From an uncultured Bacilli bacterium (GTDB lineage: Bacteria; Bacillota_I; Bacilli_A; RF39; UBA660): 64,000 nucleotides of DNA. The stretch is from assembly GCA_934167485.1 (NCBI GenBank), contig CAKPKL010000001.1:1-64000 (forward strand), written 5' to 3'. Under the pieces are notes generated by a model, which worked only from the letters and a program-made list of their open reading frames with translations, did not search any database and had not been told where the DNA came from. Position 1 is the stretch's first letter; every line of letters begins with the position of its first letter. Shown here one piece after another: positions 8,533 to 16,226 of the stretch. The translations under genes and the position numbers were made by a program.

Positions 8533-9267
8533 ATGAATTTAGAAATTTTTAAAGAAAAATTTAGATTATATGTAAGTAATTATAATATGAACGACAAAGC
8601 TGTTCTTAGAAAGTTTTATCATTCTTATAGAGTGATGGATTTATGTATGTTAATAGCACAAAATAGTAATTTTAATGATGAGGATAAAGAAATTGCTATG
8701 TTAATAGGTTTGCTTCACGATTATGCCAGATTTGAACAATGGACAAAGTATAAAACATATAGTGATTTAAATTCAGTAGATCATGGAGATTTAGCTGTAA
8801 AAAAATTGTTTGATGATAAAGAAATAATTAATTTTTGTTCTAATGAAGAATACTATGATGAGATATATGATGCGATAAAATATCATAATAAATTAAGTAT
8901 TCCAAGTAATTTGAGTAATCATAATATTAACATGTGCAAATTAGTAAGAGATGCAGACAAAATTGATATTTTATATTTATTTACAATTAATAAAGAATTG
9001 ATAGAAGAGGATAATAGTGAAATATCTTCAGCTGTTATAGAAAGTTTTTATAAAAAAGAATCTATAAATTATAAAGATGTAAAAGGTTTAAGTGATAAAA
9101 TACTTTTAGATTTAGCTTTTGTATTTGATATTAATTATGATTATTCATTTAAATATATTAAGAATCAAAAATTAATAGAGAAAATATTTGAAAATATTAA
9201 TAATAAAGAAAAATTTAGAGTATATTTTGAATTTGTTATTGATTATATAAACGAAAGGGTGAAATAA
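8533..9267 (+). CDS. HD-domain phosphohydrolase in the valS operon
   Basis: 244 aa. The HD-superfamily metal-binding pattern is visible: HSYRVMD near residue 37, LLHDYARFEQW (His-Asp near residues 60-61), a further His in YHNK, and RDADKIDIL, which supplies the last Asp. Such proteins hydrolyse phosphate esters, often nucleotides; the substrate here is not evident. The gene is first after the Val T-box, and its stop overlaps the valS start by one base (TAATG), so the two are co-transcribed and translationally coupled. Why an HD hydrolase is under tRNA-Val control is not known. Confidence 0.8.
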   Translation: MNLEIFKEKFRLYVSNYNMNDKAVLRKFYHSYRVMDLCMLIAQNSNFNDEDKEIAMLIGLLHDYARFEQWTKYKTYSDLNSVDHGDLAVKKLFDDKEIINFCSNEEYYDEIYDAIKYHNKLSIPSNLSNHNINMCKLVRDADKIDILYLFTINKELIEEDNSEISSAVIESFYKKESINYKDVKGLSDKILLDLAFVFDINYDYSFKYIKNQKLIEKIFENINNKEKFRVYFEFVIDYINERVK

Positions 9268-11798
9268 TGTTAGATAAAAAATACAATCACATAGATGTAG
9301 AAAAGGGTAAATATAGTAATTGGAAGGAAAAAGGATATTTTGAATCTGGAGATTTAAGTAAGAAACCATATTCAATAGTAATACCTCCACCAAATGTAAC
9401 TGGTAAGTTACATATAGGACATGCTTATAATGTATCTATACAGGACGCTATTATAAGATATAAAAGAATGCAAGGCTTTGATTGTTTATGGCTTCCTGGT
9501 ATGGATCATGCAGCTATAGCTACTGAAGCAAAAGTTGTTAAAAAATTAAAAGATCAAGGTATAGATAAGTATGAATATGGAAGAGAGAAATTTTTAGATG
9601 CTTGTTGGGACTGGACTAGGGAATATTCAAATAGTATTAGGGAACAATGGGCAGCTATGGGAATATCTGTTGACTATAAAAAAGAAAGATTTACTTTAGA
9701 TGAAGGACTTAATAAAGCAGTTACTAAAGTATTTGTTGATTACTATAATAAAGGAATTATTTATCGTGGAGAAAAAATTATTAACTGGGATCCAGTTGCT
9801 TTAACAGCTTTATCTAATGAGGAAGTTATATTTGGAGAAGAAAAGAGTGCTTTCTATCATATAAAATATAAAATAGAAGGGTCAGATGAATATCTAGATG
9901 TAGCAACCACACGTCCAGAAACTTTATTTGGTGATACAGCTGTTGCAGTAAATGAAATGGATGAGAGATATAAAAAATATGTTGGTAAAAATGTAGAACT
10001 ACCTTTTATGAATAAAGTAATACCTGTAATAACAGATGAACATGCTGATATGGAAAAAGGAACTGGTGTAGTTAAAATTACTCCAGCTCATGATCCTAAT
10101 GACTTTGAAGTAGGAAATCGTCATAATTTAGAGAGAATAGTTATTATGAATGATGATGCTACTATGAATGATAAATGTCCAAAAAAATATATAGGTATGA
10201 CAAGAGAAGAGTGTAGAGAAGAACTTTTAAAAGATTTAAAAGAAGCTGATTTACTTTTAAGTATCGAACCACTAACTCATGAGGTAGGACATTCAGAACG
10301 TACAGGAGTTATGGTTGAGCCTATGATTAAAAAACAATGGTTTGTAGATATGAATGCATTATCTAAAAATCTTTTAAGTAATCAATTAAATAAAGATACT
10401 AAAGTTAATTTTGTACCAGGAAAATTTGAAAATACATTAACTTCTTGGATGAGTGATTGTCATGATTGGTGTATATCTCGTCAACTCTGGTGGGGACATA
10501 GAATACCTGCTTGGTACAAAGGTAATGAAGTATATGTTGGAATTGAGCCTCCAAAAGGTGATGAATGGGTTCAAGATACTGATGTTCTTGATACTTGGTT
10601 TTCAAGTGCACTTTGGCCATTTTCAACACTTGGTTGGCCAGAAAAAACTATAGATTTAGAAAGGTATTATCCAAATGATTGCTTAGTTACAGCTTATGAT
10701 ATAATATTTTTCTGGGTTGCTCGTATGATGTTTCAATCATTAGAACTTAATCATACTAGACCATTTAAAGATTGTATAATTCATGGATTAATAAGAGATA
10801 AAGAAGGTAGAAAAATGTCTAAATCTTTAGGTAATGGTGTTGATCCGTTTGATATGATTGAAAAATATGGTTGTGATGCTCTAAGATATTATTTAAATAC
10901 TGATGTTTCTTTTGGAACTGATTTAAGATTTGATGAAACAAAACTTTCTTCAACTTGGAATTATATAAATAAAATTTGGAATGCTTCAAGGTTTGTTTTA
11001 ATGAATATAGAAGATTTAAAAGAATATACATTTGATAATTTAACTCTTGAAGATAAATGGATATTATCCAAATATGAAAAAATAGTAAATAGTTCTATTA
11101 AACATATGGATAAATATGAATTTAATTTATTTGGTAGTGAAACATATTCATTTATATATGATGATTTTTGTAGTAACTATATAGAACTTTCTAAGTTTAA
11201 TACAGAATCTAATACTACTAAATCAGTACTTTGTTATGTCTTGACTGGAATTTTAAAATTACTTCATCCATTTATGCCTTTTGTAACAGAAGAAATATAC
11301 CAAATATTACCTATTAAAGATAAGGATTCAATTATGATGTCTGATTATCCAAAATATGATAAAAAATATATATTTGAAGAAGAAGAAAAAATTGTAGATG
11401 ATGAAATAGAATTTATTAAAAACTTTAGAAATATAAAAGCAGAAAATAATATGACTAAAGATTTAAAAGTTTTGTTTTATACAAAAGATAATATTGATAT
11501 GATTATTAAGATGTTAAAAATACAAGATAATTTAATAGATAAACCATTAGATATTAAATCTTATAAAGTATCTTCAGATAAGATAAAGGCTACAATATTC
11601 TTTGAAAAATTAGAAACTGAAAAAGATAAAGAAGCAAAAGCAAATACCATTAATACATTAAAGGATTCTATAGCAAGAAGAGAAAAACTTTTATCTAATG
11701 AAAATTATGTAAATAAGGCACCTTCTAATATAGTTGAAATGGATAGAAAAAAATTAGAGGAAGAAAAGAAAAAATTAGAAGAATTATTAAATCAATAA
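9267..11798 (+). CDS. valS: Valyl-tRNA synthetase
   Basis: 843 aa class Ia synthetase that charges tRNA-Val in the cytoplasm. The sequence shows PPPNVTGKLHIGH (HIGH at 49-52), the editing domain with TTRPETLFGDTAVAV, the WCISRQLWWGHRIPAWY region, the KMSKS loop (about 516-520), and a C-terminal coiled coil (KLSN..KKLEEEKKKLEEL type). Length and motif order are those of a complete ValRS. It is the second gene of the T-box operon and ends in its own terminator at 11777. Confidence 0.97.
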   Translation: MLDKKYNHIDVEKGKYSNWKEKGYFESGDLSKKPYSIVIPPPNVTGKLHIGHAYNVSIQDAIIRYKRMQGFDCLWLPGMDHAAIATEAKVVKKLKDQGIDKYEYGREKFLDACWDWTREYSNSIREQWAAMGISVDYKKERFTLDEGLNKAVTKVFVDYYNKGIIYRGEKIINWDPVALTALSNEEVIFGEEKSAFYHIKYKIEGSDEYLDVATTRPETLFGDTAVAVNEMDERYKKYVGKNVELPFMNKVIPVITDEHADMEKGTGVVKITPAHDPNDFEVGNRHNLERIVIMNDDATMNDKCPKKYIGMTREECREELLKDLKEADLLLSIEPLTHEVGHSERTGVMVEPMIKKQWFVDMNALSKNLLSNQLNKDTKVNFVPGKFENTLTSWMSDCHDWCISRQLWWGHRIPAWYKGNEVYVGIEPPKGDEWVQDTDVLDTWFSSALWPFSTLGWPEKTIDLERYYPNDCLVTAYDIIFFWVARMMFQSLELNHTRPFKDCIIHGLIRDKEGRKMSKSLGNGVDPFDMIEKYGCDALRYYLNTDVSFGTDLRFDETKLSSTWNYINKIWNASRFVLMNIEDLKEYTFDNLTLEDKWILSKYEKIVNSSIKHMDKYEFNLFGSETYSFIYDDFCSNYIELSKFNTESNTTKSVLCYVLTGILKLLHPFMPFVTEEIYQILPIKDKDSIMMSDYPKYDKKYIFEEEEKIVDDEIEFIKNFRNIKAENNMTKDLKVLFYTKDNIDMIIKMLKIQDNLIDKPLDIKSYKVSSDKIKATIFFEKLETEKDKEAKANTINTLKDSIARREKLLSNENYVNKAPSNIVEMDRKKLEEEKKKLEELLNQ

Positions 11799-11809
11799 TT
11801 CTTCTTTTT
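11777..11809 (+). terminator. Terminator of the valS operon
   Basis: A 12-bp stem AGAAGAATTATT/AATAATTCTTCT is followed by a T-run. The hairpin begins within the last valS codons. Confidence 0.8.
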
Positions 11810-11834
11810 GTGATATAATGAATTAGGTGATAAT

Positions 11835-12452
11835 ATGGATTTATGGGCATATGAAAAAGAATTATATAAGACTGGTGTAAATTACATAGGTGGTACAGAT
11901 GAGGCAGGTAGAGGACCTTTATATGGTAATGTTGTTGCAGCATGTTGTGTGTTACCTAAAGATTTTAAATGTGAAGGATTAACTGATTCAAAGAAATTAA
12001 CAGAAAAAAAAAGAGATTTGTATTATGATTATATAATAAATAATTGTATAGCTTATGGTATTGGTGAAGTAACTCCAAAAGAAATAGATGAGATTAATAT
12101 ATATGAAGCAAGTCGTAAGGCTATGTTAATCGCAATTGATAAAGTAAGAAAGCAAATACCTTTAGAACATGTATTAACAGATGCGATGCCATTACCTAGT
12201 TTAGATATACCACATACTCCTATAATAAAAGGGGATGCTAAAAGTATAACTATAGCGGCTGCAAGTGTTCTTGCTAAAGTAACCCGTGATAGAGAAATGT
12301 ATGAGATAGATAAAAAGTATCCTATGTATGGATTTGCTAAACATAAGGGATATCCTACTAAAAAACATATTGAGGCAATTCATACCTATGGATTAATTGA
12401 TGGATATAGGAAAACTTATGGTCCAGTAGAAGAAGTATTGAAGGGAGAATAG
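11835..12452 (+). CDS. rnhB: Ribonuclease HII
   Basis: 205 aa. It cleaves RNA-DNA hybrids and starts removal of misincorporated ribonucleotides. Motifs are GGTDEAGRGPLYG (D22, E23), TDSKKLTEKKR, LTDAMPL and KGDAKSITIAAASVLAKVTRD, which include the four acidic catalytic residues and the usual substrate loop. The length is typical. An extended -10 (TGATATAAT) lies only 16 bases before the ATG, and GGTGATAATATG gives the ribosome binding site. The next gene starts three bases after the stop, so an operon with the DHH and MBL genes is likely. Confidence 0.95.
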   Translation: MDLWAYEKELYKTGVNYIGGTDEAGRGPLYGNVVAACCVLPKDFKCEGLTDSKKLTEKKRDLYYDYIINNCIAYGIGEVTPKEIDEINIYEASRKAMLIAIDKVRKQIPLEHVLTDAMPLPSLDIPHTPIIKGDAKSITIAAASVLAKVTRDREMYEIDKKYPMYGFAKHKGYPTKKHIEAIHTYGLIDGYRKTYGPVEEVLKGE

Positions 12453-12454
12453 GT

Positions 12455-13369
12455 ATGAAACTATTATTGTCACATATAGCTGATTTAGATGGTATATCTC
12501 CTATAATACTTTTAAATTTATTAAAAGAAGATTTTGAATATAAATTATTTGATATAAATGACTTAAGTAAATTTATAGAGGAAAATTTAGATAATGATTA
12601 TTTTGATTCTTATGATGAGATTATAATAACAGATTTAGGAATAGAAGAAGAATGTGCAAAAAAAATAATTAATAGTAAATATCATGAAAAATTTAAATTA
12701 TTTGATCATCATGAAAGTAGAAAATATTTAAACAAGTATAACTTTGCTTATGTAAGTGAAGATGTGAATGGTTTTAAAGTATGTGGTACAACTTTATTTT
12801 ATGAGTATTTAAGAAAAAATTATGATTTTGATGTACTTAAAAAAAATAGTGTTATAACATTTGTTGAATTAGTAAGAGAAAATGATACTTGGCAATTTAC
12901 TGATTTAATTGAGGATGCTAAAAATTTAAATTCTTTATTACATTTCTATGGTAGGGATACTTTTATAGAAATGTATACTGAATTTTTAGAGACTCATAAT
13001 GAATTTTATTTTTCTAAAACAGATTTAACTATATTAAAATCATTAAATGAACAAAAAAGTTTTTATTTAGAATCTATGAAAGATAAAGTAATAATTAAGT
13101 CAGTAAAGAATTATAATATTGGTTTTGTTTTTGCTTCAAGATATCGAAGTGAACTTGGTAATTATTTAGCTCATATTTATGAAGATAAAGTAGACTTTAT
13201 TTGTATAATAAATATGGAAGATCATATAAGTTTTAGAGGTATTAAAAATGATAAACCTACTAATGTATTTGCTAGTTTTTATGGTGGAGGAGGACATCCT
13301 TTAGCGAGCGCAACTGATTTACCAGCTGATATAAAAGAAAAAATAATAGAATATATATTTGGTGATTAA
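12455..13369 (+). CDS. DHH-family phosphoesterase
   Basis: 304 aa. The N-terminal SHIADLDGISP carries the first metal-binding Asp residues, ITDLGI the next, and LFDHHESRK the DHH signature (84-86). The C-terminal FYGGGGHPLASA is the DHHA1 glycine loop. The family includes nanoRNases, pAp phosphatases and cyclic-dinucleotide phosphodiesterases. The exact substrate cannot be told from sequence. It lies between rnhB and an MBL-fold hydrolase with almost no gaps, suggesting nucleic-acid turnover. It is one of three DHH proteins in the window. Confidence 0.85.
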   Translation: MKLLLSHIADLDGISPIILLNLLKEDFEYKLFDINDLSKFIEENLDNDYFDSYDEIIITDLGIEEECAKKIINSKYHEKFKLFDHHESRKYLNKYNFAYVSEDVNGFKVCGTTLFYEYLRKNYDFDVLKKNSVITFVELVRENDTWQFTDLIEDAKNLNSLLHFYGRDTFIEMYTEFLETHNEFYFSKTDLTILKSLNEQKSFYLESMKDKVIIKSVKNYNIGFVFASRYRSELGNYLAHIYEDKVDFICIINMEDHISFRGIKNDKPTNVFASFYGGGGHPLASATDLPADIKEKIIEYIFGD

Positions 13370-13885
13370 ATGAAAATAGAAAGAGTTATTGTAGGAAATT
13401 TAGAAACTAATTGTTATATACTTAGTATAAATGGTAAGTGTATTGTAATAGATCCTGGAGATGAATATGAAAAAATAAAAGATAAAATAGGTGATAAAGA
13501 GGTTGTTGGTGTAATAATTACTCATAGTCATTTTGATCATATAGGAGCCCTAAATTATTTTAATAATTCATTAATATTAAAAAAAGAAAATCTGGAAGAA
13601 AAAGAATATTATATAGATAAATTTAAGTTTAATGTTATATATACTCCCGGACATAAAGAGGATTCTATAACAATATATTTTAAAGAATATAATGTAATGT
13701 TTACAGGTGATTTTTTATTTAAAGGAACAATTGGTAGAATGGATTTACTGGGTGGTCGTAAAAAAGATATGATAAATAGTTTAAACAAAATGAAAAAATA
13801 TAATAAAAATATAGTTATATATCCAGGTCATGGGGATAAATCGACTTTAAATGATTTAGATAATATATTAAAATTTATAATATAA
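13370..13885 (+). CDS. MBL-fold hydrolase (glyoxalase II-like)
   Basis: 171 aa, a short single-domain metallo-beta-lactamase fold. Metal ligands are visible in THSHFDHIG (H52, H54, D56, H57), TPGHKEDS, FTGDFLFKGTIGR and YPGHGDKS. Proteins of this size and pattern are annotated as hydroxyacylglutathione hydrolase-like, though organisms of this kind often lack glutathione, so the substrate is open. The ATG follows the upstream stop immediately. It is the last gene of the rnhB cluster. Confidence 0.85.
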   Translation: MKIERVIVGNLETNCYILSINGKCIVIDPGDEYEKIKDKIGDKEVVGVIITHSHFDHIGALNYFNNSLILKKENLEEKEYYIDKFKFNVIYTPGHKEDSITIYFKEYNVMFTGDFLFKGTIGRMDLLGGRKKDMINSLNKMKKYNKNIVIYPGHGDKSTLNDLDNILKFII

Positions 13886-13887
13886 AC

Positions 13888-13918
13888 AAAAGAATTGGAT
13901 TGTTGTTCCAATTCTTTT
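13888..13918. terminator. Bidirectional terminator
   Basis: AAAAGAATTGGA (13888-13899) pairs with TCCAATTCTTTT (13907-13918). It has A/T-rich flanks on both sides and lies between the convergent MBL and Rpn genes. It overlaps the Rpn stop codon. Confidence 0.8.
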
Positions 13919-14765
13919 ATATGCTGTTTATTTCATCTTCTGTAAGTTCTGTTGATTTAATAATTATATCTATAGAAACATTGTTCTCTTTTAATGTTTT
14001 AGCTGTAGAAATCCTTTGTTGTTTTAACTCTTGCTCATTAAGTTCTTTTTGTTGCTGAATACCTTGTTCTATACCATCTTCAACACCTTCCTCATAAGCA
14101 TCAGTCTTTAATGTATTCTTAAGAAGTCTTGCTTCATCTTCATCACTCATATATCTAACAAACTCTGGATCTTCATTTAAATATTTAATCTCTTCCTTTA
14201 TTCTTTCCACTTTATCGTCTCCCTTTAAGGCATTAAGTTCTTCTAAGTCACAATCAAGTAAACTAAGTAACTTATACCTGCTAGGTTTATTATAACACAT
14301 CTCTTTAATTTTAGTAATATTATATTCATATATTTCTAGATTATCTATATATGTTTTATTATTAGTTTTATCATATAAACTATATTTATAACATATCTCT
14401 TTATTATTTAAATCACTTAAATTAATTTGAATAACCATAGGCATAGAATTATAAGAGTCACCCATACGAGTAAGTTCACTATATTTTTTAAATATGTATC
14501 CAGCATTCCTTCTTCTTAAAGAATTAGAAACATAAGTATTAATTTCAACATTAATAAGCATATTATCAGATCTAATTAAAACATCTAAAGTTCTACCTTT
14601 TTCATAGATATTATTTTTTAAAATCTCAGGAGTATTAATACTAATAATATTAACCTTACGATTTAAAGTTTCTACAAGTAAATCTTGTAATAAATCTCTA
14701 TTATGTTCTTTACAGAAAACAGCTTTAAAAACAGCATCATTTTTTAATTTATAGAATTTAACTAT
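13917..14765 (-). CDS. Rpn-family PD-(D/E)XK nuclease (recombination-promoting nuclease / transposase-like)
   Basis: The reading frame is open on the minus strand from 14765 to TAA at 13917, 282 codons. Starting only at the first ATG (14561) would remove the N-terminal part. The upstream codons encode KNDAVFKAVFCKEHNRDLL and LDVLIR, the conserved start and first catalytic Asp of this family, followed by NVEIN with the (E)xN motif and the C-terminal EGxEDGIEQGIQQQKELNEQEL coiled region. No ATG, GTG or TTG is in frame before KNDAVF. The only codon correctly spaced behind the strong GGAGGTGAT site is ATA at 14765, so a non-standard start (or a point-mutated ATG) is implied. A second copy with the same 5' end starts at base 12 and leaves the window. 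Rpn proteins promote RecA-independent recombination. Confidence 0.8.
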   Translation of the reverse strand: MVKFYKLKNDAVFKAVFCKEHNRDLLQDLLVETLNRKVNIISINTPEILKNNIYEKGRTLDVLIRSDNMLINVEINTYVSNSLRRRNAGYIFKKYSELTRMGDSYNSMPMVIQINLSDLNNKEICYKYSLYDKTNNKTYIDNLEIYEYNITKIKEMCYNKPSRYKLLSLLDCDLEELNALKGDDKVERIKEEIKYLNEDPEFVRYMSDEDEARLLKNTLKTDAYEEGVEDGIEQGIQQQKELNEQELKQQRISTAKTLKENNVSIDIIIKSTELTEDEINSI

Positions 14766-14822
14766 AACATCACCTCCATATATATCATTCTATTTTTTTT
14801 CTTGATTTCCTTTTTTTATTTA
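14755..14822. repeat. 68-bp direct repeat, 5' flank of the Rpn nuclease gene (copy 2)
   Basis: Identical to bases 2-69. It comprises the first codons, ribosome binding site and leader of the Rpn gene. The match ends just before a pilin promoter-like sequence and a pilin relic. Confidence 0.8.
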
Positions 14823-14850
14823 CAAAAATAATAAAAATTAGTATAATTAA

Positions 14851-14901
14851 TATGGATTTGGAGTTCGTCCAGTAATAGAAGTATTAAAGTCAAAGTTATA
14901 G
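14851..14901 (+). pseudogene. Relic of a pilin-like gene (3' end only)
   Basis: Bases 14851-14901 translate as YGFGVRPVIEVLKSKL followed by a stop. This is the terminal motif of the lectin-like pilin genes here (GIRPVIEVLKSNLE, GVRPVITVLKSKLS). The preceding bases TTAGTATAATTAATAT match the -10 region of the pilin cassettes. The cassette therefore seems to have lost everything between its promoter and its last 15 codons, perhaps by deletion at short repeats. It directly abuts the upstream flank of the Rpn nuclease gene. Confidence 0.75.
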
Positions 14902-14923
14902 AAAATATATATAAAATAAATAA

Positions 14924-14952
14924 TTGACCTTAATTATTATTTGTGATATAAT
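14924..14952 (+). promoter_or_regulatory. Promoter of the pheST T-box operon
   Basis: TTGACC (14924-14929) and TATAAT (14947-14952) with 17-bp spacing, directly upstream of the T-box leader. Confidence 0.75.
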
Positions 14953-14959
14953 CTCATTA

Positions 14960-15173
14960 AAGCGAGGATAAAAGAGTAGTAATGTATCCGTGATTTAAAG
15001 AGAGTTAGTGGTTGGTGTAAACTAATAATTAAGATACATGAATTCACTTTTTAGCATTATAAACCAAAATTTATAACGTAACTAGGCGTTAACTAGTAGA
15101 GTGCATAATACTATTATGAAATAGGGTGGTACCGTGGATAATTTCACCCCTATATTTATAATAGTTTTTTTAT
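14960..15173 (+). ncRNA. T-box leader, tRNA-Phe responsive
   Basis: Stem I contains GAGAGTTAGTGG and GTGTAAACTAATA as in the valS leader. A TTC (15043-15045) lies in the specifier position, matching Phe. The T-box AGGGTGGTACCGTGG follows. A long terminator stem can form between CTATTATGAAATAGGGTG and CACCCCTATATTTATAATAG, ending in a T-run before 15180. It controls pheS and pheT. Confidence 0.88.
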
Positions 15174-15185
15174 TGGGAGGTATTT

Positions 15186-16226
15186 ATGAAAGAAAAAGTA
15201 GAAATTTTGTGTAAAGAAATAAAAGAAAAAGTTAATTCAATACAAAGTATAAAAGAATTAAATGATTTAAAACAAGAATATATGGGTAAAAAAGGTATAA
15301 TTACAGAACTTCAAAGTGGTATTAAAGAAGCTACTGATAAAAAAGAATATGGAATGCAAGTAAATACTGTAAGAAATACTTTTAATGATGCATATGATTC
15401 TAAATTAAAAGAGTTAAAAGAGGAAGAAATAAATAAACGTTTAGAGAGTGAAAAAATAGATATAAGTCTTCCATCTACTAAAATAAATTTAGGAGCTCCT
15501 AATATACTTGAAAAAGTAGTAGAAGAAGTAGAAGAACTTTTAATGTCTATGGGATATGATGTAGTTGATGGACCAGAAATAGAAGAAGATAAGTTTAATT
15601 TTGAATTGTTAAATATACCAAAAGGTCATCCAGCACGTGATGCTCAAGATACTTTTTATATTGAAGATGAAAAAATTCTTTTAAGAAGTCAAACATCTCC
15701 TGTACAAGCTCGTACTATGTTAAAAGGTGAAGGGAAGACTCCAATTAGAATGATTTGTCCAGGTAAAACTTATAGAAGAGATGATGATGATGCTACTCAT
15801 TCACATCAATTTATGCAAATAGAAGGATTACTTGTTGATAAAAATATTAGTTTATCTGATTTAAAAGGAACTTTTGATGAGATTGCTAAAAAATTATTTG
15901 GTAATGATATTCAAACTAGGTTTAGACCAAGTTATTATCAATTTACAGAACCATCAGTAGAAACTGATATTAGTTGTTTTAATTGTCATGGAAAAGGATG
16001 TAATATCTGTAAAAATACTGGATGGATTACTGTAAGTGGAGCAGGAATGGTTCATCCCAATGTACTTAAAAACTGTGGATATGACCCAAAAGAATGGACT
16101 GGTTTTGCATTTGGATTTGGTGCTGAAAGACTTGCTATGTTAAAGTATGGAATAAACGATATAAGAACATTCTATCAAACTGATTTAAGAGAGTTAAAAA
16201 CTTTTGATAGAAAGGATGTGGAATAA
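15186..16226 (+). CDS. pheS: Phenylalanyl-tRNA synthetase alpha subunit
   Basis: 346 aa catalytic subunit of the alpha2-beta2 class II enzyme. The N-terminal coiled coil (residues 1-90) precedes motif 2 (MICPGKTYRRDDDDATHSHQF) and motif 3 (GFGAERLAMLKYGI). Active-site features HPARDAQDTFYI and EGLLVD are intact. The length is typical. A GGGAGG ribosome binding site precedes the ATG. The stop overlaps the pheT start by one base, ensuring coupled synthesis of the two subunits. Confidence 0.97.
   Translation: MKEKVEILCKEIKEKVNSIQSIKELNDLKQEYMGKKGIITELQSGIKEATDKKEYGMQVNTVRNTFNDAYDSKLKELKEEEINKRLESEKIDISLPSTKINLGAPNILEKVVEEVEELLMSMGYDVVDGPEIEEDKFNFELLNIPKGHPARDAQDTFYIEDEKILLRSQTSPVQARTMLKGEGKTPIRMICPGKTYRRDDDDATHSHQFMQIEGLLVDKNISLSDLKGTFDEIAKKLFGNDIQTRFRPSYYQFTEPSVETDISCFNCHGKGCNICKNTGWITVSGAGMVHPNVLKNCGYDPKEWTGFAFGFGAERLAMLKYGINDIRTFYQTDLRELKTFDRKDVE

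Noticed and set aside
13917..14822. The Rpn gene with its 68-bp flank as an insertion sequence
   Set aside because: No terminal inverted repeats or target-site duplication could be seen; only one flank is shared between the two copies within the window.
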